From Thauera sp. (lineage in GTDB: Bacteria; Pseudomonadota; Gammaproteobacteria; Burkholderiales; Rhodocyclaceae), in the NCBI GenBank assembly GCA_017302295.1, contig JAFLDS010000001.1, forward strand, positions 372,001 through 436,000: a stretch of 64,000 nucleotides of DNA, in the 5' to 3' direction. Made by a program: the position numbers and the translations under genes. The notes under the pieces were generated by a model. That model saw nothing but the letters and a program-made list of their open reading frames with translations. It ran no database searches and was not told where the DNA came from. Shown one piece after another: positions 1 to 10,656 of this stretch. Each line of letters begins with the position of its first letter. Positions within the stretch are counted from its first letter, which is position 1.

Positions 1-523
1 CGGCGATGCCCTCGAGCACGCGCGCGACAGGAAAGTCGGCGTCGTTCATGCGGCGGAAGGTGGTGTCGTCGAGCGCATCCAGGCTCACCGTGACGCGGTT
101 CAGCCCCGCCGCCTTCAGCCGGTGCGCGAGCTTCGGCAGCAGCACGCCGTTGGTGGTCAGCGTGAGCTCGACGCCGAGCTCGGCGAGCATGCCGACGAGC
201 CGGTCCACATCCTTGCGCAGCAGCGGCTCGCCCCCTGTGATGCGGATCTTGCGCACGCCCAGCGCGACGAACCGTCGCGCCACCCGGGTGATCTCCTCGA
301 AGCTCAGCAGCTCGCCGCGGGGCAGAAAGGCATGGTCGTCGCCGAAGACCTCGCGAGGCATGCAGTAGATGCAGCGAAAGTTACAGCGGTCGGTTACCGA
401 GATGCGCAGATCGCGCATCGGGCGGGCGCGTCGATCTGCCAGCGGGCCGTGTGGCGCCGCAGAAGAATCCGCGTCGGAGAAGGCTGGCGTCGATGCTGCC
501 GGCTGGATGGGGATGACTTTCAT
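1..523 (-). CDS. moaA: GTP 3',8-cyclase MoaA, N-terminal part (cut by window edge)
   Basis: Radical SAM enzyme for the first step of molybdenum cofactor synthesis, turning GTP into 3',8-cyclo-7,8-dihydro-GTP. The reading frame translated from the complement opens at an ATG at 521-523 and runs off the left edge after about 174 codons. Residues 47, 51 and 54 form the Cx3Cx2C iron-sulfur motif ([10 protein letters not shown]), followed by the SAM-binding GGEP motif ([10 protein letters not shown]) and a SLD motif typical of MoaA. The first 35 residues are an extension relative to many homologues, so a start at Met36 ([12 protein letters not shown]) is possible. The C-terminal cluster that binds GTP lies outside the window. 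Confidence 0.95.
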   Translation of the reverse strand, partial: MKVIPIQPAASTPAFSDADSSAAPHGPLADRRARPMRDLRISVTDRCNFRCIYCMPREVFGDDHAFLPRGELLSFEEITRVARRFVALGVRKIRITGGEPLLRKDVDRLVGMLAELGVELTLTTNGVLLPKLAHRLKAAGLNRVTVSLDALDDTTFRRMNDADFPVARVLEGIA

Positions 524-787
524 TGGCTTCGGGTGTCCGGACGTCCCAGGTGGGCAGCAATGCTGCGGGTGCGTCGCACCCAATGCATTGTTCGGCGTCA
601 AGCGGGGTGCTTCACACGTCTGTCGACCGTGTTGCGGGGCATTGATTCGATTATCTGCAGCCGGGTCGAGCGGTGCAAGGTGCTTGCCCTGCGGCAGCCT
701 TGGGGTAAAGATAATGTCCGTGAAACGGCCCCTGGCCTGCACCTGCGCTGGCCTACCTCCCTTACCCGGCATCCGGAGAAAAACAAC

Positions 788-3223
788 ATGGCCGACTTTG
801 CGCCGCTCCCCGCGACCGCGCTGCGCGCGTCGTGCGACCCGTCGCGCTTCGATTTCGATTCCACCGCCTCGCTCGAGGATCACGCGGGTGATCTCGGCCA
901 GGTTCGCGCCGTCGAGGCGCTCCATTTCGGTCTGGCGATGGGCCACAGCGGCTACCACGTCTTCGTGCTCGGCGAGCCGGGCAGTGGCAAGCACGCGACC
1001 ACCTTTCGGCTGTTGCGCGCGCGCGCCGCCAGCGAGGCCGTCCCGCCGGATCTCTGCTATCTGCACAATTTCGACGAGCCGCTGCATCCGCGCCTGCTCA
1101 CCCTGCCCGCAGGGCGAGGCGGCGCGCTGCGCGCCCAGATGCAGACCTTCATCCGCGAACTCGGCCCGGCGATCGATGCGGCGCTCGGGAGCGATACCCA
1201 TAGCGATCGTGTCGAGGCGCTGCAGAACAATCACAAGGCCCGCGAGGATGGCGCGCTGCGCGAGCTCGGGCAGGCTTGTGGCGCCGAAGGCATCTCGCTG
1301 CTGCAGACACCCGAGGGGTTCGTGTTCGCGCCCTCGCGCGACGGCGAGGTGTTGTCGCCCGAGGCCTTCGATGCCCTGCCGCAAGCCGAGCGCGATGACA
1401 TCGAGGCACGCGTCACACGCTGGAGCGACAAGCTCGAGGATCTTCTGAACGAGTTCCCCGGCTGGCGCAAGGCCTTGCGCGAAGCCATCGCCCGCGCCGA
1501 GCAGGAAGCGCTGACCCCGGCGATCTCGCATCTGCTGCGCGAGGTGCGCGAGCGCCATGCGGACCTGCCCGAGGTGCTCAGCTTTCTCGATGCGGTCAGC
1601 CACGACGTGATCGAGAACGGTGTCAATGGCATACCGCAGGATGAAGAGGAGGAGGACGTCAGCGAGCCCGAGGAAAACATCCGCTTTCATCGCTACCAGG
1701 TGAAACTGCTGGTCGACCACGCCGCCTCGCAGGGGGCGCCAGTGGTGTTCGAGAACAACCCGGGCTACGGCAACCTGATCGGCCGCGTCGAGCATGTCGT
1801 GCAGCAGGGGGCGCAGGTCACCCACTTCAACATGATTCGCGCCGGCGCGCTGCATCGGGCCAACGGCGGTTATCTGGTGATCGACGCCGAGCGCCTGCTG
1901 ACGCAGCCCTTCGCCTGGGAGGGTCTCAAGCGCAGCCTGCGTTCGGGCGAGATCCGCATCGAGCCGCCGGCCGAGGCCCAGGGCTGGAGCGGGGCGCTGA
2001 CGCTGGAGCCGGAGGCGGTGCCTTGCGGCGTGAAGGTCGTGCTGATCGGCGACCGTGAGCTGTATTACCTGCTCATGGAGAATGACCCCGAGTTCGCCGA
2101 CCTGTTCAAGGTCGCGGCCGATTTCGAGGACGATCTGCCACGCACGCCCGAGACCGAATACGAATACGCGCGCCTGATGGCGTTGCTCGCCCGCGGCGCC
2201 AACCTGCTGCCGATCGACCGCGGTGGCGTCGCTCGGCTGATCGAGGAGGGCGCACGGCTGGCCGAGGACGCCTGCAAGCTGTCGCTCAACACGCGCGCGC
2301 TGTCGGACCTGATGCGCGAGGCCGACCACCACGCCCGCATTCATGGTCGCGAGGCGACGGGACGCGCCGAAGTCGAGGCGGCGATCGCCGCCCGCGCGCG
2401 GCGCTGCAGCCGCTATCCGCTGCGTGTGCGCGAGTCCATTCTCGACGGCACCACGCTCATTTCAACCGACGGCGAGCGCTCCGGGCAGATCAACGGCCTG
2501 GTCGTCGTCGAACTCGCCGGTGAGCGCTTCGGCCACCCGGTGCGCATCACCGCGACGGTGCGCATGGGCGAGGGCGACGTGGTCGACATCGAGCGCGAGG
2601 CCGAGCTCGGTGGCGCCATCCACTCCAAGGGCGTGATGATCCTCACTGCCTTCCTCGCCTCGCGCTATGCGCGCCATCAGCCGCTGTCGCTGTCCGCCAG
2701 TCTGGTCTTCGAGCAGTCTTACGGCATGGTAGAGGGCGATTCGGCCTCGCTGGCCGAGTTGTGCGCCCTGCTGTCGGCCCTCGCCCAGGTGCCGATCCAG
2801 CAGCGCTTCGCGATCACCGGGTCGGTGAATCAGTTCGGCGAAGTGCAGGTCATCGGCGGCGTGAATGAAAAGATCGAAGGCTTCTTCGACCTGTGCAAGG
2901 CGCGCGGGCTCGATGGCAGTCATGCGGTGGTGATTCCCGCGGCGAGCATTCGCCACCTGATGCTGCGCGACGAGGTGGTCGAGGCGGCACGCGACGGGCT
3001 GTTCCACATCCACGCCATTCGCACCGTGGACGAGGCGATGACGGTGCTGACCGGCATGCCTGCGGGCGAGCCCGATGCGAAGGGTGTCATCCCGCGCGGC
3101 ACCCTGAACCACAAGGTGGCAGCGGTGCTCGCGGAGATGACGGCGGCGCGACGGGCGCATGAAGATGCCGAGGGTCGCAAGGCCTTCGGCCAGCAGCACC
3201 GCCAGCGCCACGGCGCGTCCTGA
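788..3223 (+). CDS. Lon-like ATP-dependent serine protease (AAA_32/LonB-type)
   Basis: An 811-residue ATP-dependent protease of the Lon superfamily that lacks the usual N-terminal substrate-binding domain. Walker A is GEPGSGKH at residues 62-69, and a Walker-B-like segment ([12 protein letters not shown]) lies near residue 360. The C-terminal S16 protease domain carries the catalytic Ser in GDSAS (about residue 652) and Lys in VNEKIEGF (about residue 695), 43 residues apart as in classical Lon. An acidic insert ([12 protein letters not shown]) lies in the middle. The ATG at 788 follows GGAG, while the open frame extends upstream through non-coding sequence. It stands alone, divergent from moaA and convergent with the EAL gene. 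Family members are often simply called Lon; substrates are unknown. Confidence 0.92.
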   Translation: MADFAPLPATALRASCDPSRFDFDSTASLEDHAGDLGQVRAVEALHFGLAMGHSGYHVFVLGEPGSGKHATTFRLLRARAASEAVPPDLCYLHNFDEPLHPRLLTLPAGRGGALRAQMQTFIRELGPAIDAALGSDTHSDRVEALQNNHKAREDGALRELGQACGAEGISLLQTPEGFVFAPSRDGEVLSPEAFDALPQAERDDIEARVTRWSDKLEDLLNEFPGWRKALREAIARAEQEALTPAISHLLREVRERHADLPEVLSFLDAVSHDVIENGVNGIPQDEEEEDVSEPEENIRFHRYQVKLLVDHAASQGAPVVFENNPGYGNLIGRVEHVVQQGAQVTHFNMIRAGALHRANGGYLVIDAERLLTQPFAWEGLKRSLRSGEIRIEPPAEAQGWSGALTLEPEAVPCGVKVVLIGDRELYYLLMENDPEFADLFKVAADFEDDLPRTPETEYEYARLMALLARGANLLPIDRGGVARLIEEGARLAEDACKLSLNTRALSDLMREADHHARIHGREATGRAEVEAAIAARARRCSRYPLRVRESILDGTTLISTDGERSGQINGLVVVELAGERFGHPVRITATVRMGEGDVVDIEREAELGGAIHSKGVMILTAFLASRYARHQPLSLSASLVFEQSYGMVEGDSASLAELCALLSALAQVPIQQRFAITGSVNQFGEVQVIGGVNEKIEGFFDLCKARGLDGSHAVVIPAASIRHLMLRDEVVEAARDGLFHIHAIRTVDEAMTVLTGMPAGEPDAKGVIPRGTLNHKVAAVLAEMTAARRAHEDAEGRKAFGQQHRQRHGAS

Positions 3224-3302
3224 AAGGCGATCGACCCCGCACCGGGGCGCGGCAGGGAATCGCTGCGGCCGCGGTCGTGGGCGTCGTGCGCCGCGCTGCG
3301 CC

Positions 3303-6059
3303 TTACGCAAGGGCGAGGAATTCACCCCAGGTGTCGATTGGCAGTGGCTTGCCAAAAAGGTAGCCCTGATAGAACTCGCAGCCATGCCGGTGGAGGAATT
3401 CGCGCTGTGCTGCGGTCTCCACGCCCTCGGCAATGACTTCCATACCCAGCGCGTGGCTCATCGACAGCACGGCGAGCACGATGGCCTCGCTGCTGGCGTC
3501 GCGAGCCATGTCGCGCACGAAGGACTGGTCGATCTTCAGTTGGTCGAAGGGCAGGCGCTTGAGGTAGGACAGCGACGAATAGCCGGTGCCGAAATCGTCC
3601 AGCGCGAACTGAATGCCGAACTCGCGCAACTGATTCATGCGGGCGATCGTCTCGTCGAGATCGGACAGGATGGCGCTTTCGGTCAATTCGAGCTTCAGGC
3701 GGCCGGGGTCGATTCCAGCCTCGGTGACGGTACGCGTCACGCTGGCGACGAAGTCGGGTTGATGAAACTGGCGGGCGCTGACATTGACCGCAATCGTCAG
3801 CGCGCGCGTGTGGGCTTCCGTCTGCCACTGCGCAAGCTGCAGGCAGGCGGTATGCAGCACCCACAGGCCGAGCGGCACGATGTGGCCGGTATCTTCGGCC
3901 AGAGGGATGAAATCGGCCGGCGAAACCATGGTGCCGTCGTCCAGCGGCCAGCGAACGAGAGCCTCGGCGCCGGTGAGTCGGCCGCGGCGGTCGAACTGCG
4001 GTTGGTAAAACAGGCGGAAGGCGCGCGACTCGAGGGCCTCATGCAGTCGCGCCTCCATGCGCGAGTGGGCGTCGACCACCGCCTGCATGTCCGGATTGAA
4101 GAAGCAGATGTTGTTGCGGCCGTCCTGCTTTGCGCGGTACAGGGCGACCTCAGCCTGCTTGAGCAGCGTGTCGAGGGAAATCACCTTGCCGTGGAAAAGG
4201 CTGATGCCCATGCTCAGCGTCGCGTAGTGGCGATCGTTCTCGCCTTCGCCAAGGCCATAGGGCGCCTCGAGCTCGCGCTGAACCTTGCGCGCGAGGTGTT
4301 CGGCATGCAGGAGGGCGTCGGTCTCGTTGTCCCCGATCTGCTCGATCAGGATGGCGAAGTCGTCGTCGCCGTGGCGCGCGACCGTGTCTTCGTCGCGCAC
4401 GCTGGCGCGGAGACGTGCGGACACGGACCGCAGCAGCCGGTCGCCGGCCGCGTGGCCGAGCGTGTCGTTGAGTTGCTGGAAGCGGTCGATGTCGAGCAGC
4501 ATCAGCATGCCGTAGGCGTCGCTGCGGCTCAGGCTGCGGATGGCCTGGGCGATGCGGTCGTGAAGTAGCGCCCGATTGGGCAGCTCGGTGAGCGCGTCGT
4601 AGTAGGCGAGGCGGTGCAGCAGGGCTTCGGACTGCTTGCGCTGGGTGATGTCCTCCTTCAGCGCGACATAGTGCGTGACCTTGCCGCTCGGGTCCTTGAT
4701 CGGCGAGATGCTCGCCAGTTCGAGATAGGTCGTGCCGTCCTTGCGCGTGTTGTGGAATTCACCGCGCCAGACCTCTCCCCGTGCGAGACAGGCCCACATC
4801 TCGTCGTAGGTCGCGCGCGGGGTCAGACCCTTGTCGAGCAAGCTCGGGGTCTTGCCCACCACATCCGCGAGGCTGTAACCGGTCGTGCGCTGAAAGGACT
4901 CATTCACGTAAACGATGCGCGCCTGGGTGTCGGTGATGACGATGGATTCGGGACTGCGCTCGACCACCATCGACAGCCGGCGCAGTTCGGCCTCGTGCTT
5001 CTCGATTTCGCTCGCCATGCGGTTGATGCCCTGCGAGAGCGCATCGAGCTCGACAATGCCGGCGCTGTGCGCCACGCGCGTGTCGAGGCTACCGTCGGCG
5101 ATGCGGTCGACGGCGCTGCGAATCCGCGCGGCCCAGATCTCGATCAGCCTGTAGACGTAGAAACGCGCCAGCAGGGCGGATGCCAACGCGAGGCAGGCGA
5201 TCAGGGCCAGTTGCAGCTGCAGGCGTCGGTCCAACGCGTCCAGCGACTGATCGAGCGGCGCGCCAATCGTCATGAAGCCGCTACCGCCAGCGAATTCCGG
5301 CGCCGAGACGCCGTAGAGCCGGCGCGCACCGTCCATGCCCGCGAACTGCGCAACGCCGCCCTCCTGGCTGATTGCCTCGCTCAAGCGTGTCAGCAGGCTG
5401 TGCGGAACGGTCGCTTCGCGCCAGTGTGCCGGGTTGGGCCGATGGGCGAGAATCTGACCGCTTGCGCTGATCACGCTCGCCTCCCAGCCTGCGGGCAGGC
5501 TGAAACCTTCGACCAGGCGCTCGAACCACGACAGGGTGATGGAGGCGAAGAGCACTGCGCGCAGCTCACCGGTGGGTGCGCGGAGCGGATAGCCGAAGAC
5601 GAGGCCGGATTTGCCGGTGATGCGGCCAACGATGAATTCGCCGGGGGAAATGCTCTTGCTCGCGACTGCGTGGCGGAACCACCTGCGGTCGGACACGCTC
5701 ACCGGTGTCGCTCCGTTGCGTGCGCTGCAGAACACCTTGCCGTCGGGCAGGGCGGCACCGATGTTGGCAAAACCTTCGACCGAGCCGAGCAGCCGACTGG
5801 CGATTCCATTGCAGTCCTCCGGGTCCAGAGACTGCAGATCGTCCGAACTCGCCATGATCTTCAGCACCTGCGCCACCGTGCGGTAGGCCCACTGTGCTTC
5901 GCGACTCGCATCCGCCAGACGATGAGTGATCGTGGTCCGCATGTCATCCATGGCCTGACCACGATGCTCCCGATAGTCGTTGAGGGCGAACAGGAACAAA
6001 GGAGCCACCGCGATCGCGATCGTCATCCACAGGCGAAAGTTGAGCGAGTTGGGGGCCAT
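3303..6059 (-). CDS. Membrane sensor with PAS, degenerate GGDEF and intact EAL domains
   Basis: A 918-residue signalling protein of cyclic-di-GMP turnover. The chosen ATG at 6057-6059 (MAPNSLNFRLWMTIAIAV) puts a transmembrane helix at the very N-terminus. A periplasmic Cache-like sensor region follows to about residue 280, then a second membrane helix, a HAMP-like linker, a PAS domain (SPESIVITDTQARIVYVNES) and a GGDEF domain whose signature reads GDDDF at about 564-568. The EAL domain begins near 699 (EALVRWP) and keeps ELTES, DDFGTGYSSL, KIDQSFV and EGVET. The degenerate GGDEF motif with complete EAL signatures suggests a phosphodiesterase with a regulatory GGDEF domain. An open frame continues 86 codons upstream, but that part lacks protein-like features. 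Confidence 0.9.
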   Translation of the reverse strand: MAPNSLNFRLWMTIAIAVAPLFLFALNDYREHRGQAMDDMRTTITHRLADASREAQWAYRTVAQVLKIMASSDDLQSLDPEDCNGIASRLLGSVEGFANIGAALPDGKVFCSARNGATPVSVSDRRWFRHAVASKSISPGEFIVGRITGKSGLVFGYPLRAPTGELRAVLFASITLSWFERLVEGFSLPAGWEASVISASGQILAHRPNPAHWREATVPHSLLTRLSEAISQEGGVAQFAGMDGARRLYGVSAPEFAGGSGFMTIGAPLDQSLDALDRRLQLQLALIACLALASALLARFYVYRLIEIWAARIRSAVDRIADGSLDTRVAHSAGIVELDALSQGINRMASEIEKHEAELRRLSMVVERSPESIVITDTQARIVYVNESFQRTTGYSLADVVGKTPSLLDKGLTPRATYDEMWACLARGEVWRGEFHNTRKDGTTYLELASISPIKDPSGKVTHYVALKEDITQRKQSEALLHRLAYYDALTELPNRALLHDRIAQAIRSLSRSDAYGMLMLLDIDRFQQLNDTLGHAAGDRLLRSVSARLRASVRDEDTVARHGDDDFAILIEQIGDNETDALLHAEHLARKVQRELEAPYGLGEGENDRHYATLSMGISLFHGKVISLDTLLKQAEVALYRAKQDGRNNICFFNPDMQAVVDAHSRMEARLHEALESRAFRLFYQPQFDRRGRLTGAEALVRWPLDDGTMVSPADFIPLAEDTGHIVPLGLWVLHTACLQLAQWQTEAHTRALTIAVNVSARQFHQPDFVASVTRTVTEAGIDPGRLKLELTESAILSDLDETIARMNQLREFGIQFALDDFGTGYSSLSYLKRLPFDQLKIDQSFVRDMARDASSEAIVLAVLSMSHALGMEVIAEGVETAAQREFLHRHGCEFYQGYLFGKPLPIDTWGEFLALA

Positions 6060-6290
6060 CGTTCGTGGGGTGCGGATTCCTGATCCGGTCCCAAAGGTAC
6101 GAAACGGAAGTGAAACTAGCACAAAGTGCCGCAAACCGGTGCGGATGTGTTTGCTTTGGCGGTGTTTCGCGACGCGGCTCAAAGCCTGGGAGGCGCGGCC
6201 TGCGCGGGAACCTACGGATTGGATGTGCGTCGAGAAGCGCTGCAGGGCGACGAAAAACGGCGCTGATGCCCGCTCTGATGCCCCGTGAAC

Positions 6291-6319
6291 GAAAAATGCC
6301 ACCCCGAAGGATGGCATTC
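6291..6319 (-). terminator. Rho-independent terminator after tRNA-Asn
   Basis: Arms AATGCCA (6295-6301) and TGGCATT (6312-6318) form a hairpin with a short internal loop. Read on the minus strand it is followed by a T run (complement of 6291-6295), just downstream of the tRNA-Asn genes. Confidence 0.7.
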
Positions 6320-6330
6320 TCGTTTGATAC

Positions 6331-6406
6331 TGGCTCCCCGACCTGGGCTCGAACCAGGGACCTACGGATTAACAGTCCGGCGCTCTACCGACTGAGCTAT
6401 CGGGGA
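6331..6406 (-). tRNA. tRNA-Asn (GTT)
   Basis: 76 nt on the minus strand with encoded CCA. It has a TCCCCGA acceptor, a TAGCTCAGTCGGTAGAGC D-arm, anticodon loop CTGTTAA with anticodon GTT, and the GGTTCGAGCC T-arm. It is a second copy of the gene at 6464-6539. Confidence 0.97.
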
Positions 6407-6463
6407 AAAACTCGGTTGCACTGCTGACTTGCTGTTCCCGGAGAAACACCAAGTTCTAAAACT

Positions 6464-6539
6464 TGGCTCCCCGACCTGGGCTCGAACCAGGGACCTACGG
6501 ATTAACAGTCCGGCGCTCTACCGACTGAGCTATCGGGGA
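6464..6539 (-). tRNA. tRNA-Asn (GTT), upstream copy
   Basis: 76 nt on the minus strand, identical to the tRNA-Asn at 6331-6406 over its whole length and separated from it by 57 nt. Anticodon GTT, CCA encoded. The two copies are probably one transcript ending at the hairpin near 6291. Confidence 0.97.
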
Positions 6540-6626
6540 ACAGAGGCGCGCATTTTAGGCAGGGCACGCCACACCGTCAAGGCGAACAGCCATTTTTTTG
6601 ATGGCCGTCCGCCGATCCGACCTCTA

Positions 6627-7835
6627 TCAGGCCTTCACGACCTGCGCGATCGCCTTGGCGACGTAGCCGATGTTCTTCGAGTTCAGCGCTGCCAGGCAGA
6701 TGCGGCCGGTGGACACGGCATAAATGCCGAAGTCGTTCTTCAGCACCTCGACCTGCGCGGCGCTGAGGCCGGTGTAAGAGAACATGCCGCGCTGCTTGAT
6801 GACGAAGGAGAAATCCTGCGCCACGCCTTCCGCCTTGAGCTGGTCGACGAGGCCGGTGCGCATGGCGCGGATGCGGTCGCGCATGCCGCCCAGTTCGTCT
6901 TCCCACATCTGGCGCAGCTCGGCGGAGTTCAGCACCGCCGCCACGACCGCGCCGCCGTGCGTCGGCGGGTTGGAGTAGTTGGTGCGGATCACGCGCTTGA
7001 GCTGCGACAGCACGCGGGCGGACTCGTCCTTGCTCGCGGTGATGATGGACAGGGCGCCGACGCGCTCGCCATACAGCGAGAAGCTCTTCGAGAACGAGCT
7101 GGAAACGAAGAACTGCAGGCCGCTGGCCGAGAAGGCGCGGACGGCGACGGCGTCAGGATCGATGCCGTCGGCGAAGCCCTGGTAAGCCATGTCGAGGAAG
7201 GGCACCAGGCCGCGGGCGCGGCAGACGTCGACCACTTCGTTCCACTGCGCGTCGCTCAGGTCGGCGCCGGTGGGGTTGTGGCAGCAGGCGTGCAGCACGA
7301 TCACCGAGCCCGGCTGCAGCGTGTCGAGTTTCGCCTTCATGCCGGCGAAGTTCACGCCGCGGGTGGCGGCGTCGTAGTACGGGTAGTTCTCGACCGGGAA
7401 GCCGGCGGCTTCGAACAGGGCGCGGTGGTTTTCCCAGCTCGGGTCGGAGATATACACCGTGGCGCCCGGCAGCAGGCGCTTGATGTAGTCGGCGCCGATC
7501 TTCAGCGCGCCGGTGCCGCCAAGGGCCTGGGCAGTGACGACCTGGCCGTTGGCGATGAGGGCGGAGTCCTTGCCGAGGAGCAGGTTCTGCACCGCGTTGT
7601 TGTAGGTTGCCGGGCCTTCGATCGGCTGATAGCCGCGCGCCGGGGCCGCCTCCAGGCGGGCCTTTTCGGCGGTGCGCACCGCGGCGAGGAGCGGAATCTT
7701 GCCGTTGTCGTCGTAGTAAACGCCCACGCCGAGGTTGACCTTTTCGGTGCGGCTGTCGGCGGCGAAGGCCTCGTTCAGGCCAAGGATCGGGTCACGGGGC
7801 GCCATCTCGACGGCGGCGAAGATCGAAGCGGACAT
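6627..7835 (-). CDS. Aromatic amino acid / aspartate aminotransferase (class I)
   Basis: A 402-residue PLP-dependent aminotransferase exchanging the amino group between aspartate or aromatic amino acids and 2-oxoglutarate. It opens MSASIFAAVEMAPRDPILGL, typical of the AspC/TyrB group. The PLP lysine is K250 in SSSFSKSFSLYGERVG, and the substrate- and cofactor-binding HACCHNPTGADL and NPPTHGG segments are present. The length matches the family (about 396-400). It starts 155 bp from the divergent uvrB. AspC and TyrB activities cannot be separated from sequence alone, so no symbol is given. Confidence 0.95.
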   Translation of the reverse strand: MSASIFAAVEMAPRDPILGLNEAFAADSRTEKVNLGVGVYYDDNGKIPLLAAVRTAEKARLEAAPARGYQPIEGPATYNNAVQNLLLGKDSALIANGQVVTAQALGGTGALKIGADYIKRLLPGATVYISDPSWENHRALFEAAGFPVENYPYYDAATRGVNFAGMKAKLDTLQPGSVIVLHACCHNPTGADLSDAQWNEVVDVCRARGLVPFLDMAYQGFADGIDPDAVAVRAFSASGLQFFVSSSFSKSFSLYGERVGALSIITASKDESARVLSQLKRVIRTNYSNPPTHGGAVVAAVLNSAELRQMWEDELGGMRDRIRAMRTGLVDQLKAEGVAQDFSFVIKQRGMFSYTGLSAAQVEVLKNDFGIYAVSTGRICLAALNSKNIGYVAKAIAQVVKA

Positions 7836-7989
7836 ATCGACTCCAGTTGTTCCAGTTGTGCTGGCGGTTCAAGCGCGCCGAGGCCGACGGTGAGCCGTGC
7901 CTTGTGGCGCGATTTGGGAAATAATCGCTGTTTTCGCTGTTCGCACCGGGTCGGGGCGAACGATCGAAAAAACAAGCGGAAATTTTAGC

Positions 7990-10086
<2,097 letters not shown>

Positions 10087-10100
10087 GGGAGAGGGAAGAA

Positions 10101-10571
10101 ATGAAGAGGGTGCTTTTTGTGTGCACGGGGAACATCTGCCGCTCACCGACAGCGGAAGGCGTGGCGCGTCACTTCATCGAAACCGGTGGCCTTGGCAGCT
10201 GGATCGAGGTCGATTCGGCCGGAACGAACGGCTATCACGCGGGAGAAGCGCCCGATCAGCGCACGCAGAAGGCCGCGATGAAACGCGGCTACGATCTGTC
10301 GAAGCTGCGCGCGCGCAAGCTCGATCAGCTCGATTATCAGCGCTTCGACCTGCTGCTGGCGATGGACCGCGGTCATCTCGACATCATGCGTCGGGCCTGT
10401 CCCGAGATCTATCGCCCGCGACTGGGCTTGTTCATGGATTACGCACGCGACAGCGAGTTCGACGAGGTGCCGGACCCGTATTACGGCGGGCCGATGGGAT
10501 TCGATGCGGTGCTCGACATGTGCGAGAACGGTGTGCGGGGGATCATCGAGTCGATCGTCCGGGCGGGTTAG
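10101..10571 (+). CDS. Low-molecular-weight protein-tyrosine-phosphatase
   Basis: A 156-residue cytoplasmic phosphatase. The active-site P-loop CTGNICRSP (Cx5RS) is at residues 8-16 and the general-acid DP pair is in VPDPYYGG near the C-terminus. The ATG at 10101 follows a purine-rich GAGGGAAGAA ribosome site, 14 bp after uvrB, so the two may be co-transcribed. Members act on phosphotyrosine proteins (for example in capsule control) or sometimes on arsenate; the LFVCTGNICRSP signature favours the phosphatase branch. A hairpin terminator follows. Confidence 0.93.
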   Translation: MKRVLFVCTGNICRSPTAEGVARHFIETGGLGSWIEVDSAGTNGYHAGEAPDQRTQKAAMKRGYDLSKLRARKLDQLDYQRFDLLLAMDRGHLDIMRRACPEIYRPRLGLFMDYARDSEFDEVPDPYYGGPMGFDAVLDMCENGVRGIIESIVRAG

Positions 10572-10607
10572 TGCCTCGGTTCAGGACTCAGGTGTGCAAC
10601 TGATATG

Positions 10608-10636
10608 AAAAAGGCCGTCCCGAGGGACGGCCTTTT
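10608..10636. terminator. Bidirectional terminator between phosphatase gene and rne
   Basis: Near-perfect stem of AAAAGGCCGTCC and its complement around a short GAG-containing loop, flanked by A and T runs. It can end the plus-strand phosphatase transcript and the minus-strand rne transcript, which converge here. Confidence 0.9.
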
Positions 10637-10656
10637 CGCCGGTGCGCAACTCGCGC

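Noticed and set aside
122-787. N-terminal extension of the Lon-like frame
   Set aside because: It overlaps moaA in antisense and the intergenic region; a ribosome site and the family start support 788.
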